From the NCBI RefSeq assembly GCF_050717515.1, contig NZ_JBOITL010000042.1:1-64000 (forward strand): a stretch of 64,000 nucleotides of DNA, written 5' to 3'. Source of the stretch: Clostridium_AD sp050717515 (GTDB lineage: Bacteria; Bacillota; Clostridia; Clostridiales; Clostridiaceae). Below, piece by piece: positions 27,611-36,889 of this stretch (positions within the stretch are counted from its first letter, which is position 1; each line of letters begins with the position of its first letter). The notes under the pieces are model-generated. The model saw only the letters and a list, made by a program, of their open reading frames with translations, did not search any database and had not been told where the DNA came from. A program made the position numbers and the translations under genes.

Positions 27611-28624
27611 ATGGAACATAATATTACACTTATACCTGGAGATGGAATTGGACCAGAAGTAACCTCGGCTGCAGTTAAAGTAATAGAAAATAGTGGAGTC
27701 CAAATTAATTGGGAAATAGTACGTATGGGCGCCTCGGTTATAGAGGAGTTTAATACTCCTATACCTGCCTACGTTTTAGAAAGTATTAAAAAAAATAAAA
27801 TTGCGCTTAAAGGTCCTGTAACTACACCAATTGGTAAGGGATTTAAAAGTGTTAATGTTACATTAAGACAGGAATTAAATCTTTATGCTAATATAAGACC
27901 TATAAAAACATTTGCAGGGGTTCCATCAAGATTTGAAGATGTAGATTTAATAATAGTAAGAGAAAATAGTGAAGATTTATATGCAGGAATAGAGCATATG
28001 ATTACAGAAGATATTGCAGAGAGCATAAAGATAATAAGCAAGAAAGCTAGTGATAGAATAGTAGAATATGCTTTTAAATTGGCAAAAGAGCAGAATAGAA
28101 AAGGAGTAATAGCTGTTCACAAAGCAAATATTATGAAGCTATCTGATGGATTATTCTTGAAATGCGCAAGAAATATAGCAGAAAATCACAAAGATATAGC
28201 CTTTGGAGATGTTATAGTTGATGCTATGAGCATGAAGCTTGTAATGAATCCAGAAAAATACGATGTGCTTGTAATGCCTAATTTATACGGAGATATTCTA
28301 TCAGATATGGCAGCAGGCCTAATTGGAGGGCTTGGACTAGTTCCAGGTGCGAATATTGGAGAAGAGGGTGCGGTTTTTGAGCCAGCTCACGGATCTGCAC
28401 CAGATATAGCGGGTTTAAACATAGCTAATCCTACTGCCTGCATTTTATCTGGTGTTATGATGCTAAGATATATAGGGGAAGTAAAAGCCGCGAATAAAAT
28501 AGAGAAAGCTGTGGAAGCTGTTTTAAAAGAGGGAAAATATTTAACTTGTGATTTAGGTGGGAACACTGGAACACAGGAGTTTGCGGAAGCTGTTATTGAT
28601 AAAATGGAAAAATTAAATAATTAA
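27611..28624 (+). CDS. icd: Isocitrate/homoisocitrate dehydrogenase family protein, probable isocitrate dehydrogenase
   Basis: A 337-residue beta-decarboxylating dehydrogenase with LIPGDGIGPEV at the start, IVRENSEDLYAGIEH (substrate-binding), VDAMSMKLV and NLYGDILSDMAAGLIGGLG (metal ligands), and EPAHGSAPDIAG. Family members act on isocitrate, homoisocitrate or isopropylmalate; the gene order with citrate synthase and aconitase points to isocitrate to 2-oxoglutarate. I choose ATG 27611, since MEHNITLIPGDG matches relatives; an in-frame ATG at 27596 inside the aconitase gene has AAGG directly against it. NAD or NADP use cannot be settled by eye. A terminator follows. Confidence 0.85.
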   Translation: MEHNITLIPGDGIGPEVTSAAVKVIENSGVQINWEIVRMGASVIEEFNTPIPAYVLESIKKNKIALKGPVTTPIGKGFKSVNVTLRQELNLYANIRPIKTFAGVPSRFEDVDLIIVRENSEDLYAGIEHMITEDIAESIKIISKKASDRIVEYAFKLAKEQNRKGVIAVHKANIMKLSDGLFLKCARNIAENHKDIAFGDVIVDAMSMKLVMNPEKYDVLVMPNLYGDILSDMAAGLIGGLGLVPGANIGEEGAVFEPAHGSAPDIAGLNIANPTACILSGVMMLRYIGEVKAANKIEKAVEAVLKEGKYLTCDLGGNTGTQEFAEAVIDKMEKLNN

Positions 28625-28633
28625 TATTAAAGC

Positions 28634-28655
28634 AGCAAGGTGATGATTTAATGTT
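28634..28655 (+). repeat. Copy of a dispersed intergenic motif (weak)
   Basis: GCAGCAAGGTGATGATTTAATG resembles the motif at 42023 and 62231, with an identical TGATGATTTAA core. It lies just after the isocitrate dehydrogenase stop. Confidence 0.35.
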
Positions 28656-28662
28656 TACAAAA

Positions 28663-28702
28663 AAATAACTCATGGGCACATTGCCTATGAGTTATTTCTT
28701 TT
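28663..28702. terminator. Terminator of the citrate operon
   Basis: AAATAACTCAT-GGGC and GCC-TATGAGTTATTT form a stem around a short loop, with A run before and T-rich sequence after, so it may also serve the convergent DUF4179 gene. Confidence 0.85.
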
Positions 28703-28749
28703 AGATTTTTGGTTAAAAGGATTTATAAAATGATAGATTAAACATAATC

Positions 28750-30213
28750 CTACCTTTTGATAGCTTCTCCTGGTATATCAATTATCCAGGGCCCTTTTTT
28801 TATAGTACTAAATGATCCTATAGTAAGAGTTAAGTCAGATGAATTAGGATGATTTAACTTTATAACCCACTGCTTTAAAGGGGGAAGAGGCCTTTTATTA
28901 GAATTATCAAAATAATAGGTTTGGTATCCATCATAATCATTTTTCCTAAATATAGAACCATTATGGCTAAAGAGGTCAACGCTCCATAAAGACTCTATTT
29001 TATTATCATCATACCCTGTATCAATATCTATTATAACTTCATTCTCAACTTTTCTTTCTGCTGATAAAAACTTTAACTTAAATTCGCCTAAATTTATTGC
29101 TTCATTATTAAAATTGATTTTTTCACCTACTTTAGGAAGTACAATTTTGTGAGTTGCTTTATGATTATAAGTAGTTTTTACATATGGTATATTTAATTTA
29201 TATGAATTATTTTCTTTTTCTTTAACATTAAAATTTAATTCAAAGGGTTCGGTATGATCATTAGCAATTTTTTGATGCTTATTATTGTCTTTATCTATTA
29301 ATGTAATAGGTTCATTTATACTACCAAAGTAGCTATACTCTGGGTTATAATTTGCAAAAATATTTTGATTTGTACATGAAGGCAACAGATTTATATTAAG
29401 CTTATCATCATACCACAATGGAACAGCGGTTATGCTTAAATCATTTTTAACACAGGTAGGTCCAATTTCCTTATAAGCTTCATAGCTTTTAGCTTTTTCA
29501 AGTTTTATTGGAACTGTTATATTTGATTTATCTTCAAATTCAAGAACTATCTCTACAAGATCTCCTTCTTCATAATCCAAAGGCTCTTTTAATTTATCAA
29601 TAGAGGAAAAATCCATATCCCAATGCCACTTATCAGGATCACTTCCACCACCATATGAACCATAATTTAATTCAATTATTTGTTGGTTTTTTAGTTTAAT
29701 ATTTGCTTTAATTTTAGGGAGATAGGTTTTAAATTCATTTTCTTCTCCACGTGCTGCTATGCTAACAAGATTTTTGTCATTATCTATAACTAAAGAGGTT
29801 ACTTCAAGATACCCATTTTTAGTGGTTACTTTTACTGGCTTCTTTAATATAAAAACCTCTCCATTACTTTTAATCTCAGTAACTTGGTTATTGCCAGGTA
29901 TATATTTAAAGAGACCTTTTATATCAGCAATTACATTACTTGAAAAAGGCAGTATAAGCAATATCAGCACCGCAGCTGTTGCCACGATTTTTTTTGGTGA
30001 AAAAAATCTTTTCTTTTTACTATTTATTTGTAAAATCTTCTTATTAGTATCTTTGTTTATTTTATTGTAGGTTATTGTTTTTATTTTATCTAGACTTGCT
30101 TTTGATGCTTCATTTAGTGTTTTATTTGTTTTCATATTATCCATTAAGGAGTTTAACTCAGTATCATCTAATTCGCTTATAATATCTAAAAAGTCATCTT
30201 GTTTAGAGTTCAT
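28750..30213 (-). CDS. DUF4179-type membrane protein, likely anti-sigma factor
   Basis: A 487-residue protein with a cytoplasmic N-terminus of about 73 residues, one membrane helix (about 75-95, VATAAVLILLILPF) and a large outside domain. That is the layout of DUF4179 proteins, which are encoded with ECF sigma factors and are thought to be their anti-sigma factors. It overlaps the upstream sigma gene by four bases (ATGA). There is no ZAS zinc motif, so it differs from the two anti-sigma-like proteins at 18369 and 19215. The ligand or stress sensed is unknown. Confidence 0.78.
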   Translation of the reverse strand: MNSKQDDFLDIISELDDTELNSLMDNMKTNKTLNEASKASLDKIKTITYNKINKDTNKKILQINSKKKRFFSPKKIVATAAVLILLILPFSSNVIADIKGLFKYIPGNNQVTEIKSNGEVFILKKPVKVTTKNGYLEVTSLVIDNDKNLVSIAARGEENEFKTYLPKIKANIKLKNQQIIELNYGSYGGGSDPDKWHWDMDFSSIDKLKEPLDYEEGDLVEIVLEFEDKSNITVPIKLEKAKSYEAYKEIGPTCVKNDLSITAVPLWYDDKLNINLLPSCTNQNIFANYNPEYSYFGSINEPITLIDKDNNKHQKIANDHTEPFELNFNVKEKENNSYKLNIPYVKTTYNHKATHKIVLPKVGEKINFNNEAINLGEFKLKFLSAERKVENEVIIDIDTGYDDNKIESLWSVDLFSHNGSIFRKNDYDGYQTYYFDNSNKRPLPPLKQWVIKLNHPNSSDLTLTIGSFSTIKKGPWIIDIPGEAIKR

Positions 30214-30773
30214 ATTAAAACCTCCTCATTTTTAGAAATCAACATATTCTTTAAAATCTTTCTTGCTCTATACAATCTATTGTCTATTGCTTGTCTAGAA
30301 ATATTATAGCTTTTAGCCATATCTTCAATAGATTCATTAAAAAAATACCTTTTGATAAATATTTCTTTATCAATTCCTTTTAGATTTTTAATACATAATA
30401 GAAGTTCTTTAGAAGCTTCTTTTGAAATCAGTTCATTTTCAACACTTTCACAATATATGTTGTCAATATTATCAGTAGCAACATAATTTAGATTTTTAAC
30501 TAATCTTCGATTGAAATCTATTGCTTTATATTTAGTAACGGTAGTGAGCCAAGTTTTAAAACTTGCTTTTTCTTCATAGTATTTGTAAGAGTTTTCCCAA
30601 ACTAAAGCAAAAATGTCGCTAACACATTCTTCTATATCCTCAAGTGTTCCATGATTACCTATGATTGCACTACATATACTAAATGCATAAGATGAATAAT
30701 TGTTAATCATATATTCCAATGCAAGTTGATTTTTAGCTTTAAGTTCATTAATAAAATTTTTTTCATTAATCAT
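30210..30773 (-). CDS. ECF RNA polymerase sigma factor
   Basis: A 187-residue sigma factor with region 2 (YSSYAFSICSAIIGNHGTLEDIEECVSDIFALVWEN and FKTWLTTVTKYKAIDFNRR) and region 4 (IDKEIFIKRYFFNESIEDMAKSYNISRQAIDNRLYRARKIL). I start it at ATG 30773 (MINEKNF), which has AAGGAGG eleven bases upstream; the frame stays open for 24 more codons with no RBS. It heads a two-gene operon with the DUF4179 protein. It is unrelated in close sequence to the sigma factor at 18697. Confidence 0.88.
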   Translation of the reverse strand: MINEKNFINELKAKNQLALEYMINNYSSYAFSICSAIIGNHGTLEDIEECVSDIFALVWENSYKYYEEKASFKTWLTTVTKYKAIDFNRRLVKNLNYVATDNIDNIYCESVENELISKEASKELLLCIKNLKGIDKEIFIKRYFFNESIEDMAKSYNISRQAIDNRLYRARKILKNMLISKNEEVLI

Positions 30774-31135
30774 GTATTCCCATGCCTCCTTATGTTTTAT
30801 TTGTTTTACATTCATATATACGAAAGTTAATAGAAAATCTCCCAAAATATTTGGTAATTTTTTATAACATCAATATAATTTTAAAGTGGTTACTCACTAG
30901 TAATGGTAATGCTTATTTTGATAATATGTAATTATATGAAATTAATGTTGAAATTTTGATATAATTGCTTATAGTTAATTTGTAGTTATTATAACTTATA
31001 TGCTACTAAATGTAGTATTAAAATTTCGGATTTTCGCTAGATTTTTCTAACGAAAAGTTAAAGCAGAATTTAAAATTGGAAATTAAACCGCTAAAAGCAG
31101 TGGCAGACGGAGCTAATGATTTATATTGACAAAAC
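30774..31135. other. Divergent intergenic region, no gene
   Basis: AT-rich gap between the sigma factor gene and the argS promoter. One short hairpin (TTTTCG-TAGA with TCTA-CGAAAA) lies at 31031-31056. No coding signal was found. Confidence 0.5.
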
Positions 31136-31164
31136 AATTTTACAATATTATACTATTGTATAAA
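31136..31164 (+). promoter_or_regulatory. Promoter of the argS leader
   Basis: TTGACA at 31136-31141 and TATACT at 31159-31164 separated by 17 bases. Confidence 0.85.
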
Positions 31165-31174
31165 TCAATATAGA

Positions 31175-31437
31175 TTCTATGAAGAGAAGAGTACTTTTTT
31201 AGATGTCTAAAGCGAGTGGGTGATGGTGTAAGGCCCATAGAATATAAAAAAAGAAGAGAGCCTCGGAGAAGCTGCCTGAAAATCAAGTAAGGTAAGTCGT
31301 TAACTGCGTTAAAGTTTTAAGCGGACTATTATATTTATCAAGTATTATTAGTAACAATTTAAGGCTTGTGATATATAGTCAATTTGAGTGGTACCACGGA
31401 TATAATCCGTCTCTTATATTTAAGAGGCGGTTTTTTT
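31175..31437 (+). promoter_or_regulatory. T-box leader of argS, arginine (AGA) specifier
   Basis: Aligning the specifier loop with that of the ileS leader (GAAG-AGA-GCCTCGGAG here) gives AGA, an arginine codon, at 31257-31259. The T-box core GAGTGGTACCACGG is at 31386-31399, with T after TGG. The terminator is CCG-CTCTT paired with AAGAG-CGG at 31407-31430 followed by seven T. Uncharged tRNA-Arg should allow read-through into argS. Confidence 0.9.
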
Positions 31438-31549
31438 GTTCTTATATAAGAAACCGCTTGCGCAAATGATCATGGATAACATCTATACACTAGAGCTTGT
31501 CACTTTTGCCACTTGCCACGTGGGTGGCACTAAAAAAGGGAGGTATAAT

Positions 31550-33316
31550 ATGCAAAAACTTATACACATTCTAAATAATATTGTAAAAGAAAAATTTGAA
31601 AAGCTTGGCTACGATAAAAAGTATGGTGCAGTTGCGGTGTCTAATCGTGCTGATTTAAGCCAATTCCAATGTAACGGAGCACTAGCTGCAGCAAAAAAAT
31701 ATAAGAAAGCTCCTATAATGATTGCAAGGGAGGTAATGGAAGAATTACAAAATGAAGCTGCTTTTGAAAAAGTATTTATAGCAGGGCCTGGATTTATTAA
31801 TATTAGTGTTAAAGATAGTTTCCTAACAAGCTATATTAATGACATTTACAAGGGTGAAAAATATGGCTGCGAAAAGGCTGAAAAACCTATGACTATTATA
31901 GTGGATTACGGTGGAGCAAATGTTGCAAAACCACTCCATGTAGGACATCTACGCCCTGCAATAATTGGTGAAAGTATAAAACGTATATCAAGATTCCTCG
32001 GACATAATGTAATAGGAGATGTTCATTTAGGAGATTGGGGGTTGCCAATAGGTAAGGTAATTACAGAACTTAAAAGACGTCAGAGCAAATTACCTTATTT
32101 TGATGAGAATTTTAAAGGAGAATATCCATCTGAGGCTCCATTTACTATTAATGAATTAGAAGATATTTATCCTGCAGGAAGTAAACGTGCTAAAGAAGAT
32201 GAAAAAGCTATGGAAGAAGCAAGAAATGCTACATTCGAACTTCAAAATGGAAGAGAAGGTTACATGGCATTATGGAGACATATAATTAATATATCTGTTG
32301 CAGATTTAAAGAAAAACTATGGAAACTTAAATGTTGAGTTTGATTTATGGAAGGGCGAAAGTGACTGCCAAAAGTATATTCCAAAGCTAGTTAATTATTT
32401 AAAAGAAAACAACTATGCTTATGTAAGTGAAGGTGCTCTTGTGGTTGATGTTGCAAAAGAAGATGACACATGCACTGTGCCACCATTTATGGTTCTTAAG
32501 TCTGATGGAGCAAGCTTATACAGCACAACAGACCTTGCAACTATTTGGGAAAGAGTAGATGATTATGACCCGGATGTTATAATATATGTAGTTGATAAAA
32601 GGCAAGGACTTCATTTTGAACAGATATTTAGATGTGCAAGAAAATCAAAAATAGTTAAGGAAGATATAAGCCTTGAATTTATCGGATTTGGAACCATGAA
32701 TGGCAAAGACGGAAAGCCTTTCCAAACAAGAGATGGCGGAGTAATGAGGCTAGAGGACTTAATCCAAACAATTCAGGATAAGGTAAAAGAAAAGTCACAA
32801 GGAAATAATGCTGATATATCCGTTGAAAATATGGATGAGATTGCTAAAAAAGTTGGGGTATCTGCACTTAAATATGGTGATTTATCAAATCAAGCTGCAA
32901 AGAATTACGTATTTGATTTAGATAGATTTACCTCTTTTGAAGGAAATACAGGTCCATATATTCAGTACACTGCTGTAAGAATTAAATCTATTTTAAATAG
33001 TGCAAAAATTGAAAATGTGGAGTTATCAAATGTAATTTTAGGACCAGCTAGTGATGTTGAAAGAGATCTTATGCTTAAACTTTCTAAATTTAATGAAATG
33101 ATTGAAAGCAGCTTTATAGAAAGAGCTCCACATAAAATCTGTGAATATCTCTTTGAAACCTCAAATATATTCAATAGATTTTATCATGAAAACAGGATAT
33201 TAAAAGAAGAAAATTTAGAGAAGCGTATGTCGTGGTTAAATTTAATTAACCTAACAAAGGGAATTATTGAAACAGGTCTTGATTTACTAGGAATTGAAAC
33301 ACCTGACAAGATGTAA
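31550..33316 (+). CDS. argS: Arginyl-tRNA synthetase
   Basis: A 588-residue class I synthetase charging tRNA-Arg. It has an N-terminal tRNA D-loop-binding domain (first 110 residues), the HIGH-type motif in NVAKPLHVGHLR (about residues 126-137), the catalytic GTMNGKDGKPFQTRDGG where other synthetases have KMSKS, and the C-terminal anticodon-binding DALR-like domain containing NTGPYIQYT. The frame is open 38 codons further upstream into the T-box terminator, but GGGAGG places the start at ATG 31550 (MQKLIHIL). It is followed closely by a pseudouridine synthase gene. Confidence 0.95.
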   Translation: MQKLIHILNNIVKEKFEKLGYDKKYGAVAVSNRADLSQFQCNGALAAAKKYKKAPIMIAREVMEELQNEAAFEKVFIAGPGFINISVKDSFLTSYINDIYKGEKYGCEKAEKPMTIIVDYGGANVAKPLHVGHLRPAIIGESIKRISRFLGHNVIGDVHLGDWGLPIGKVITELKRRQSKLPYFDENFKGEYPSEAPFTINELEDIYPAGSKRAKEDEKAMEEARNATFELQNGREGYMALWRHIINISVADLKKNYGNLNVEFDLWKGESDCQKYIPKLVNYLKENNYAYVSEGALVVDVAKEDDTCTVPPFMVLKSDGASLYSTTDLATIWERVDDYDPDVIIYVVDKRQGLHFEQIFRCARKSKIVKEDISLEFIGFGTMNGKDGKPFQTRDGGVMRLEDLIQTIQDKVKEKSQGNNADISVENMDEIAKKVGVSALKYGDLSNQAAKNYVFDLDRFTSFEGNTGPYIQYTAVRIKSILNSAKIENVELSNVILGPASDVERDLMLKLSKFNEMIESSFIERAPHKICEYLFETSNIFNRFYHENRILKEENLEKRMSWLNLINLTKGIIETGLDLLGIETPDKM

Positions 33317-33357
33317 TTTTAAATAAGCTATTATATCGAAAGGATAAAGATATAGAA

Positions 33358-34038
33358 ATGAGAATAAATAAACTTCTTAGCAATCATGGTATTTGTTCCA
33401 GAACAGAGGCCAATAGACTTATCGCGGAAAATAGAATAATAGTAAATGGGAAGCTTGCAACGCCTGGTCAGTGGGTGGAAGAAGAGGATATTATTCTTAT
33501 TGATAATGAGCCTATCCCGGTGAAAGATAAAATTTATATTGCACTAAATAAACCAGTGGGAATTACCTGTACTGCTGAAAAGAGTGTGGAAAGCAATATA
33601 ATCGATTTTATGAATTATCCAGAATATATTTTCCCTGTGGGTAGACTGGATAAAGCATCTCAAGGGTTAATATTAATGACAAATGATGGAGACCTTGCAA
33701 ATAAAATTTTAGAATCGGAAAATGAACATGAGAAAGAATATATAGTAACTGTTAATAAGCCGTTTGATGACCTTTTTATTAAAGGAATGTCTGAAGGCGT
33801 GGAAATTTGTAGTGTTATAACAAGGGCTTGCAAAGTTGATAGAGTAAGCGCTGATACTTTTCGTATTATTTTAACCCAGGGACTAAATAAGCAAATCCGC
33901 AAAATGAGCAGTGCTTTCGGATACAAAGTTGTGAAACTAGAGAGAATTCGAATTATGCATATAAAAATTGAGGGAATAGACAATGGCAATTGGCGTTACC
34001 TAACAGACAAAGAGGTAATAGAATTAAAAAATGGATAA
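33358..34038 (+). CDS. rluF: 23S rRNA pseudouridine synthase, RluF/RsuA family
   Basis: A 226-residue RNA-modifying enzyme. An N-terminal S4 RNA-binding domain (MRINKLLSNHGICSRTEANRLI) is followed by the pseudouridine synthase domain with catalytic GRLDKASQGL (about residues 99-108) and a LTQGLNKQIRKM motif. LNKPVGITCT and QGLNKQIRKM are as in RluF (position 2604), but the exact target base is inferred. It lies 41 bases after argS and may be cotranscribed with it. Confidence 0.82.
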   Translation: MRINKLLSNHGICSRTEANRLIAENRIIVNGKLATPGQWVEEEDIILIDNEPIPVKDKIYIALNKPVGITCTAEKSVESNIIDFMNYPEYIFPVGRLDKASQGLILMTNDGDLANKILESENEHEKEYIVTVNKPFDDLFIKGMSEGVEICSVITRACKVDRVSADTFRIILTQGLNKQIRKMSSAFGYKVVKLERIRIMHIKIEGIDNGNWRYLTDKEVIELKNG

Positions 34039-34150
34039 AAGTAATAAGTTATTATGCATTTGTTAAATGCAATCTTTATAATACTTGACTAAAATATATA
34101 AAAAAGAAAAATACTATATTGAATAATTATATAGTTTAGGAGGAGTATAA

Positions 34151-34696
34151 ATGAAAAGATTTGTTTGCACTGTATGTGGATATATCCATGAAGGAAATGA
34201 ACCGCCAGCCATATGTCCAATTTGTAAGGCTGATTCCAGTAAATTTAATGAGGTAAAAGATGACTTAACCTGGGCAGATGAACATAGAATTGGTGTGGCA
34301 GCAGATGTTGATAGTGAAATTATAAGTGATCTAAGAGCCAACTTTATAGCTGAATGCACAGAAGTAGGTATGTATCTTGCCATGTCAAGGCAGGCAGACA
34401 GAGAAGGATTTCCAGAAATTGGTGAGGCGTATAAGAGAATTGCTTTTGAAGAAGCAGAGCATGCATCTAAGTTTGCAGAGATGTTAGGGGAAGTTGTAAA
34501 GGCGAATACTAAAGAAAATTTAAAGGCGCGAGTTGAGGCTGAATATGGAGCCTGTGCTGGAAAGAAAAAGCTTGCAGCTTTTGCAAAAGAAAAAAATCTG
34601 GATGCTATTCATGATACAGTACATGAAATGTGTAAAGATGAAGCAAGGCATGGAAGAGCTTTTAAAGGGCTTTTAGAAAGATATTTCGATAAATAA
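34151..34696 (+). CDS. Reverse rubrerythrin
   Basis: A 181-residue peroxide-detoxifying protein with reversed domain order: an N-terminal rubredoxin-type Fe(Cys)4 domain (CTVCGY at about residues 6-11 and CPICKA at about 23-28), then a ferritin-like diiron domain (ECTEVGMY, FEEAEHASKF, EMCKDEARHGRAFKGL). In C. acetobutylicum such proteins are the oxygen- and peroxide-induced end point of an NADH peroxidase chain. AGGAGG precedes the start. It is monocistronic. Confidence 0.93.
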   Translation: MKRFVCTVCGYIHEGNEPPAICPICKADSSKFNEVKDDLTWADEHRIGVAADVDSEIISDLRANFIAECTEVGMYLAMSRQADREGFPEIGEAYKRIAFEEAEHASKFAEMLGEVVKANTKENLKARVEAEYGACAGKKKLAAFAKEKNLDAIHDTVHEMCKDEARHGRAFKGLLERYFDK

Positions 34697-34755
34697 AGAT
34701 AAAGGATTCCTTAGTGCTACGAATTGTAGCCATACTAAGGAATCCTTTATCTTTT
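34695..34755. terminator. Very long bidirectional terminator
   Basis: AAAGATAAAGGATTCCTTAGT pairs with its exact complement ending at 34755, with an inner CTAC/GTAG pair. It separates the convergent reverse rubrerythrin and DUF1540 genes. Confidence 0.9.
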
Positions 34756-34770
34756 ATAAAAATTATTTTC

Positions 34771-35091
34771 TTATTCCGTTTTAAAAGTTAAGCAGTTAGT
34801 TTCTAAATACAGATTAACATTATCGCCGCTGACATCTATAGACTTAGCATTGCAGAGATGGTTAGAGTTATAGGTGCAGGTACCTACATTACAGGTAATT
34901 GCGCTACACTGGTTACCACTTTCATTAATATTATTTGTAAGATCGCTATAGATTTTGGAGTCTAAAAAAGAAGCACAACAAGTGTCACAATCTTTTTTAG
35001 CACTTTTACCACCAACATTTATTATGTTAGCAAAACAGGTATTTTCATTATTATGTGAGCAATTTGAAACACTACAGTTGATTTTTGACAT
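34771..35091 (-). CDS. Two-domain DUF1540 protein
   Basis: A 106-residue protein with two copies of the small cysteine-rich DUF1540 domain: INCSVSNCSHNNENTCFANIINV with a CDTCCASF tail, and QCSAITCNVGTCTYNSNHLCNAKSIDV with a later Cys. The cysteines are spaced as in metal-binding or disulfide modules. The domain is common in spore-forming clostridia, but its role is not known. AAGGAGG precedes the start. Confidence 0.85.
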   Translation of the reverse strand: MSKINCSVSNCSHNNENTCFANIINVGGKSAKKDCDTCCASFLDSKIYSDLTNNINESGNQCSAITCNVGTCTYNSNHLCNAKSIDVSGDNVNLYLETNCLTFKTE

Positions 35092-35317
35092 AGTATCCCT
35101 CCTTAGGCACCTTCAAAAATAGACTAACTAGTATGATAGTCTATTTTTTTAGATTTATTAATATATCTATTAAGAAGTTTAACCATAAATAAAATAAAAT
35201 ATTTACAATAAAGAGAAAACTTCAGTGAAGTATAAAGTTCCTAAATAATAAACATTCCCTTATGATATATTATTTGGTAAACTATAAAGTGTAAAATACA
35301 GGAGGCACTAGAAATAT

Positions 35318-36178
35318 ATGCAGAAGAAATTAAACATTAATAAGACTATAATAACAGTAATTATTTTAAATATAATTCAAATTATAACCATTTTAGGAGT
35401 GGTGTTATACAATTATTTCAATGAAAATCTTATGAATTTTCAAGAAAAATTTAATAATGGAGAATTGATTATATATGTATTGATAATTCTTGGCGTTATT
35501 AACAGTTTTTTCGTTGTTAAAGATATTAGGTCTTTAAATGAACATAAAATTGAGTACAGTATGTTAAAGGATACTTTGGGACAGTTAGAAGACTTAAATA
35601 AAACCCTTAGAGGTCAAAGGCATGATTTTATGAATCATTTACAGGTGGTATATAGTTTAATGGAAATGGAAGAATACACTGAAGCCACAGGATATATTGA
35701 AAAGGTGTTTACAGATATTCAAAGGATAAACAAGGTATTAAAAACCTCAAATCCTGCAGTAAATGCATTGCTTCAAGCAAAAATACTCTATGGAGAAAAA
35801 AGAGGAATTAAAACAGAGATTGTAGTAACCTCTGCACTAGAAGATTTAAGAGTGCCAGCCTGGGAGTTTTGCAGAGTGCTTGGTAATATTATTGATAATG
35901 CTATTTACGCACTTCAAGAGAGGGATGAAAATAAGATTATTAAAATTGAGCTATTTGAGGATTTAAAGACCTATAGATTTAGGATTAAAAACAATGGTCC
36001 TAAGATTTGCGAAGAATGGATTAATAGAGTCTTTGACACTGGAGCTACTACAAAGGGAGATAAAGGCGAAGGAATGGGATTATCTATTGTAAAAGAAATC
36101 CTTCAAAAATATGAGGGGGATATTGAAATATTTAGTGATAATGAGGCTACTATTTTTGAAGGGTGGGTACCACGATAA
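35318..36178 (+). CDS. Sensor histidine kinase, SpoOB/CitA-like phosphoacceptor type
   Basis: A 286-residue kinase with two membrane helices (about residues 9-31 and 47-66), a coiled-coil linker, a phosphoacceptor region RGQRHDFMNHLQVVYSLMEM (His in HDFMNH) of the Spo0B/LytS-AgrC type, and a GHKL ATPase domain with NIIDNAIYAL (N box) and GEGMGLSIVKEIL (G box). There is almost no extracellular sensing part. Its matching LytTR response regulator is not adjacent but lies about 2 kb downstream, after nfeD, floA and a small gene in the same direction. The RBS is AGGAGG. Confidence 0.85.
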   Translation: MQKKLNINKTIITVIILNIIQIITILGVVLYNYFNENLMNFQEKFNNGELIIYVLIILGVINSFFVVKDIRSLNEHKIEYSMLKDTLGQLEDLNKTLRGQRHDFMNHLQVVYSLMEMEEYTEATGYIEKVFTDIQRINKVLKTSNPAVNALLQAKILYGEKRGIKTEIVVTSALEDLRVPAWEFCRVLGNIIDNAIYALQERDENKIIKIELFEDLKTYRFRIKNNGPKICEEWINRVFDTGATTKGDKGEGMGLSIVKEILQKYEGDIEIFSDNEATIFEGWVPR

Positions 36179-36235
36179 AAAATACAATACTGTAAATATG
36201 ACATTTTAAACAAGCATATGTATTCTTTAGCAATT

Positions 36236-36257
36236 ATCTATTTTTTAAAAAATAGAT
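36236..36257. repeat. Perfect 22-base AT palindrome between kinase and nfeD genes
   Basis: ATCTATTTTTT is followed directly by its reverse complement. It is not a normal terminator, having no loop and no GC stem. It could be an operator or a DNA-bending site ahead of nfeD-floA. Confidence 0.5.
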
Positions 36258-36312
36258 AGGGTGTATTGTATTGTCATAAGGGAAACATATAGATTTTTAA
36301 GGGGGTGGTGGT

Positions 36313-36831
36313 ATGGAATTAATAAGTTTTTTGTCCAATATAAGTGGGATTGCTATTATGTGCTTTGCATTTGGGTTCATATTTGTGATTATAGAGATGT
36401 TTCACCCGGGGTTTGGTATACCAGGAATTATAGGTGCAATACTTCTTGTTGTAGGGGTAGTACTTGCTTCTAATAGCGTTATGGAGGTATTGGTACTTCT
36501 AGGCATTATAATTGCAATACTCGGAGTAATGCTTAATTTTGTTTTGAAATCTGTAACAAAAGGACGTCTTTCAAAAATTCTTATTTTGCATGAAACTCAA
36601 AAAAAGGAAGATGGATACATTGGCACAGAGGATTTGGAATACTTTGTAGGGCAAGAAGGTGTTACAATAACAATTTTAAGACCATCAGGTATTGCAGAGA
36701 TAAATGGAATAAAGATGGATGTAGTGTCAGAAGGGGCATTTATTACTGAGAATACCAAGGTTAAAATCATTAAAGTAGAAGGACCAAGGATTGTTGTAAG
36801 AGTACTTACTGAAACTAAAAGTAATCATTGA
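36313..36831 (+). CDS. nfeD: NfeD-family membrane protein, short form
   Basis: A 172-residue membrane protein with about three helices (residues 10-75) and a C-terminal OB-fold NfeD domain (GVTITILRPSGIAEINGIKMDVVSEGAFI). It lacks the N-terminal ClpP-like protease domain of long NfeD (for example B. subtilis YqeZ). NfeD proteins are encoded beside stomatin or flotillin genes and act with them in membrane organisation; here floA follows by 58 bases. The RBS is a G-rich AGGGGGTGG. Confidence 0.88.
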   Translation: MELISFLSNISGIAIMCFAFGFIFVIIEMFHPGFGIPGIIGAILLVVGVVLASNSVMEVLVLLGIIIAILGVMLNFVLKSVTKGRLSKILILHETQKKEDGYIGTEDLEYFVGQEGVTITILRPSGIAEINGIKMDVVSEGAFITENTKVKIIKVEGPRIVVRVLTETKSNH

Positions 36832-36889
36832 GAGTAATAAAGTATATATTGATTAATATTATTATAAAGAGATATAAGGGGGTAACATT

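Noticed and set aside
31436..31549. 38-codon N-terminal extension of argS
   Set aside because: It begins inside the T-box terminator and has no RBS; GGGAGG marks the start at 31550.
36261..36473. 70-codon open frame overlapping the start of nfeD
   Set aside because: It overlaps the well-supported nfeD frame almost fully, is rich in Cys and Trp as out-of-frame translations are, and has no RBS.
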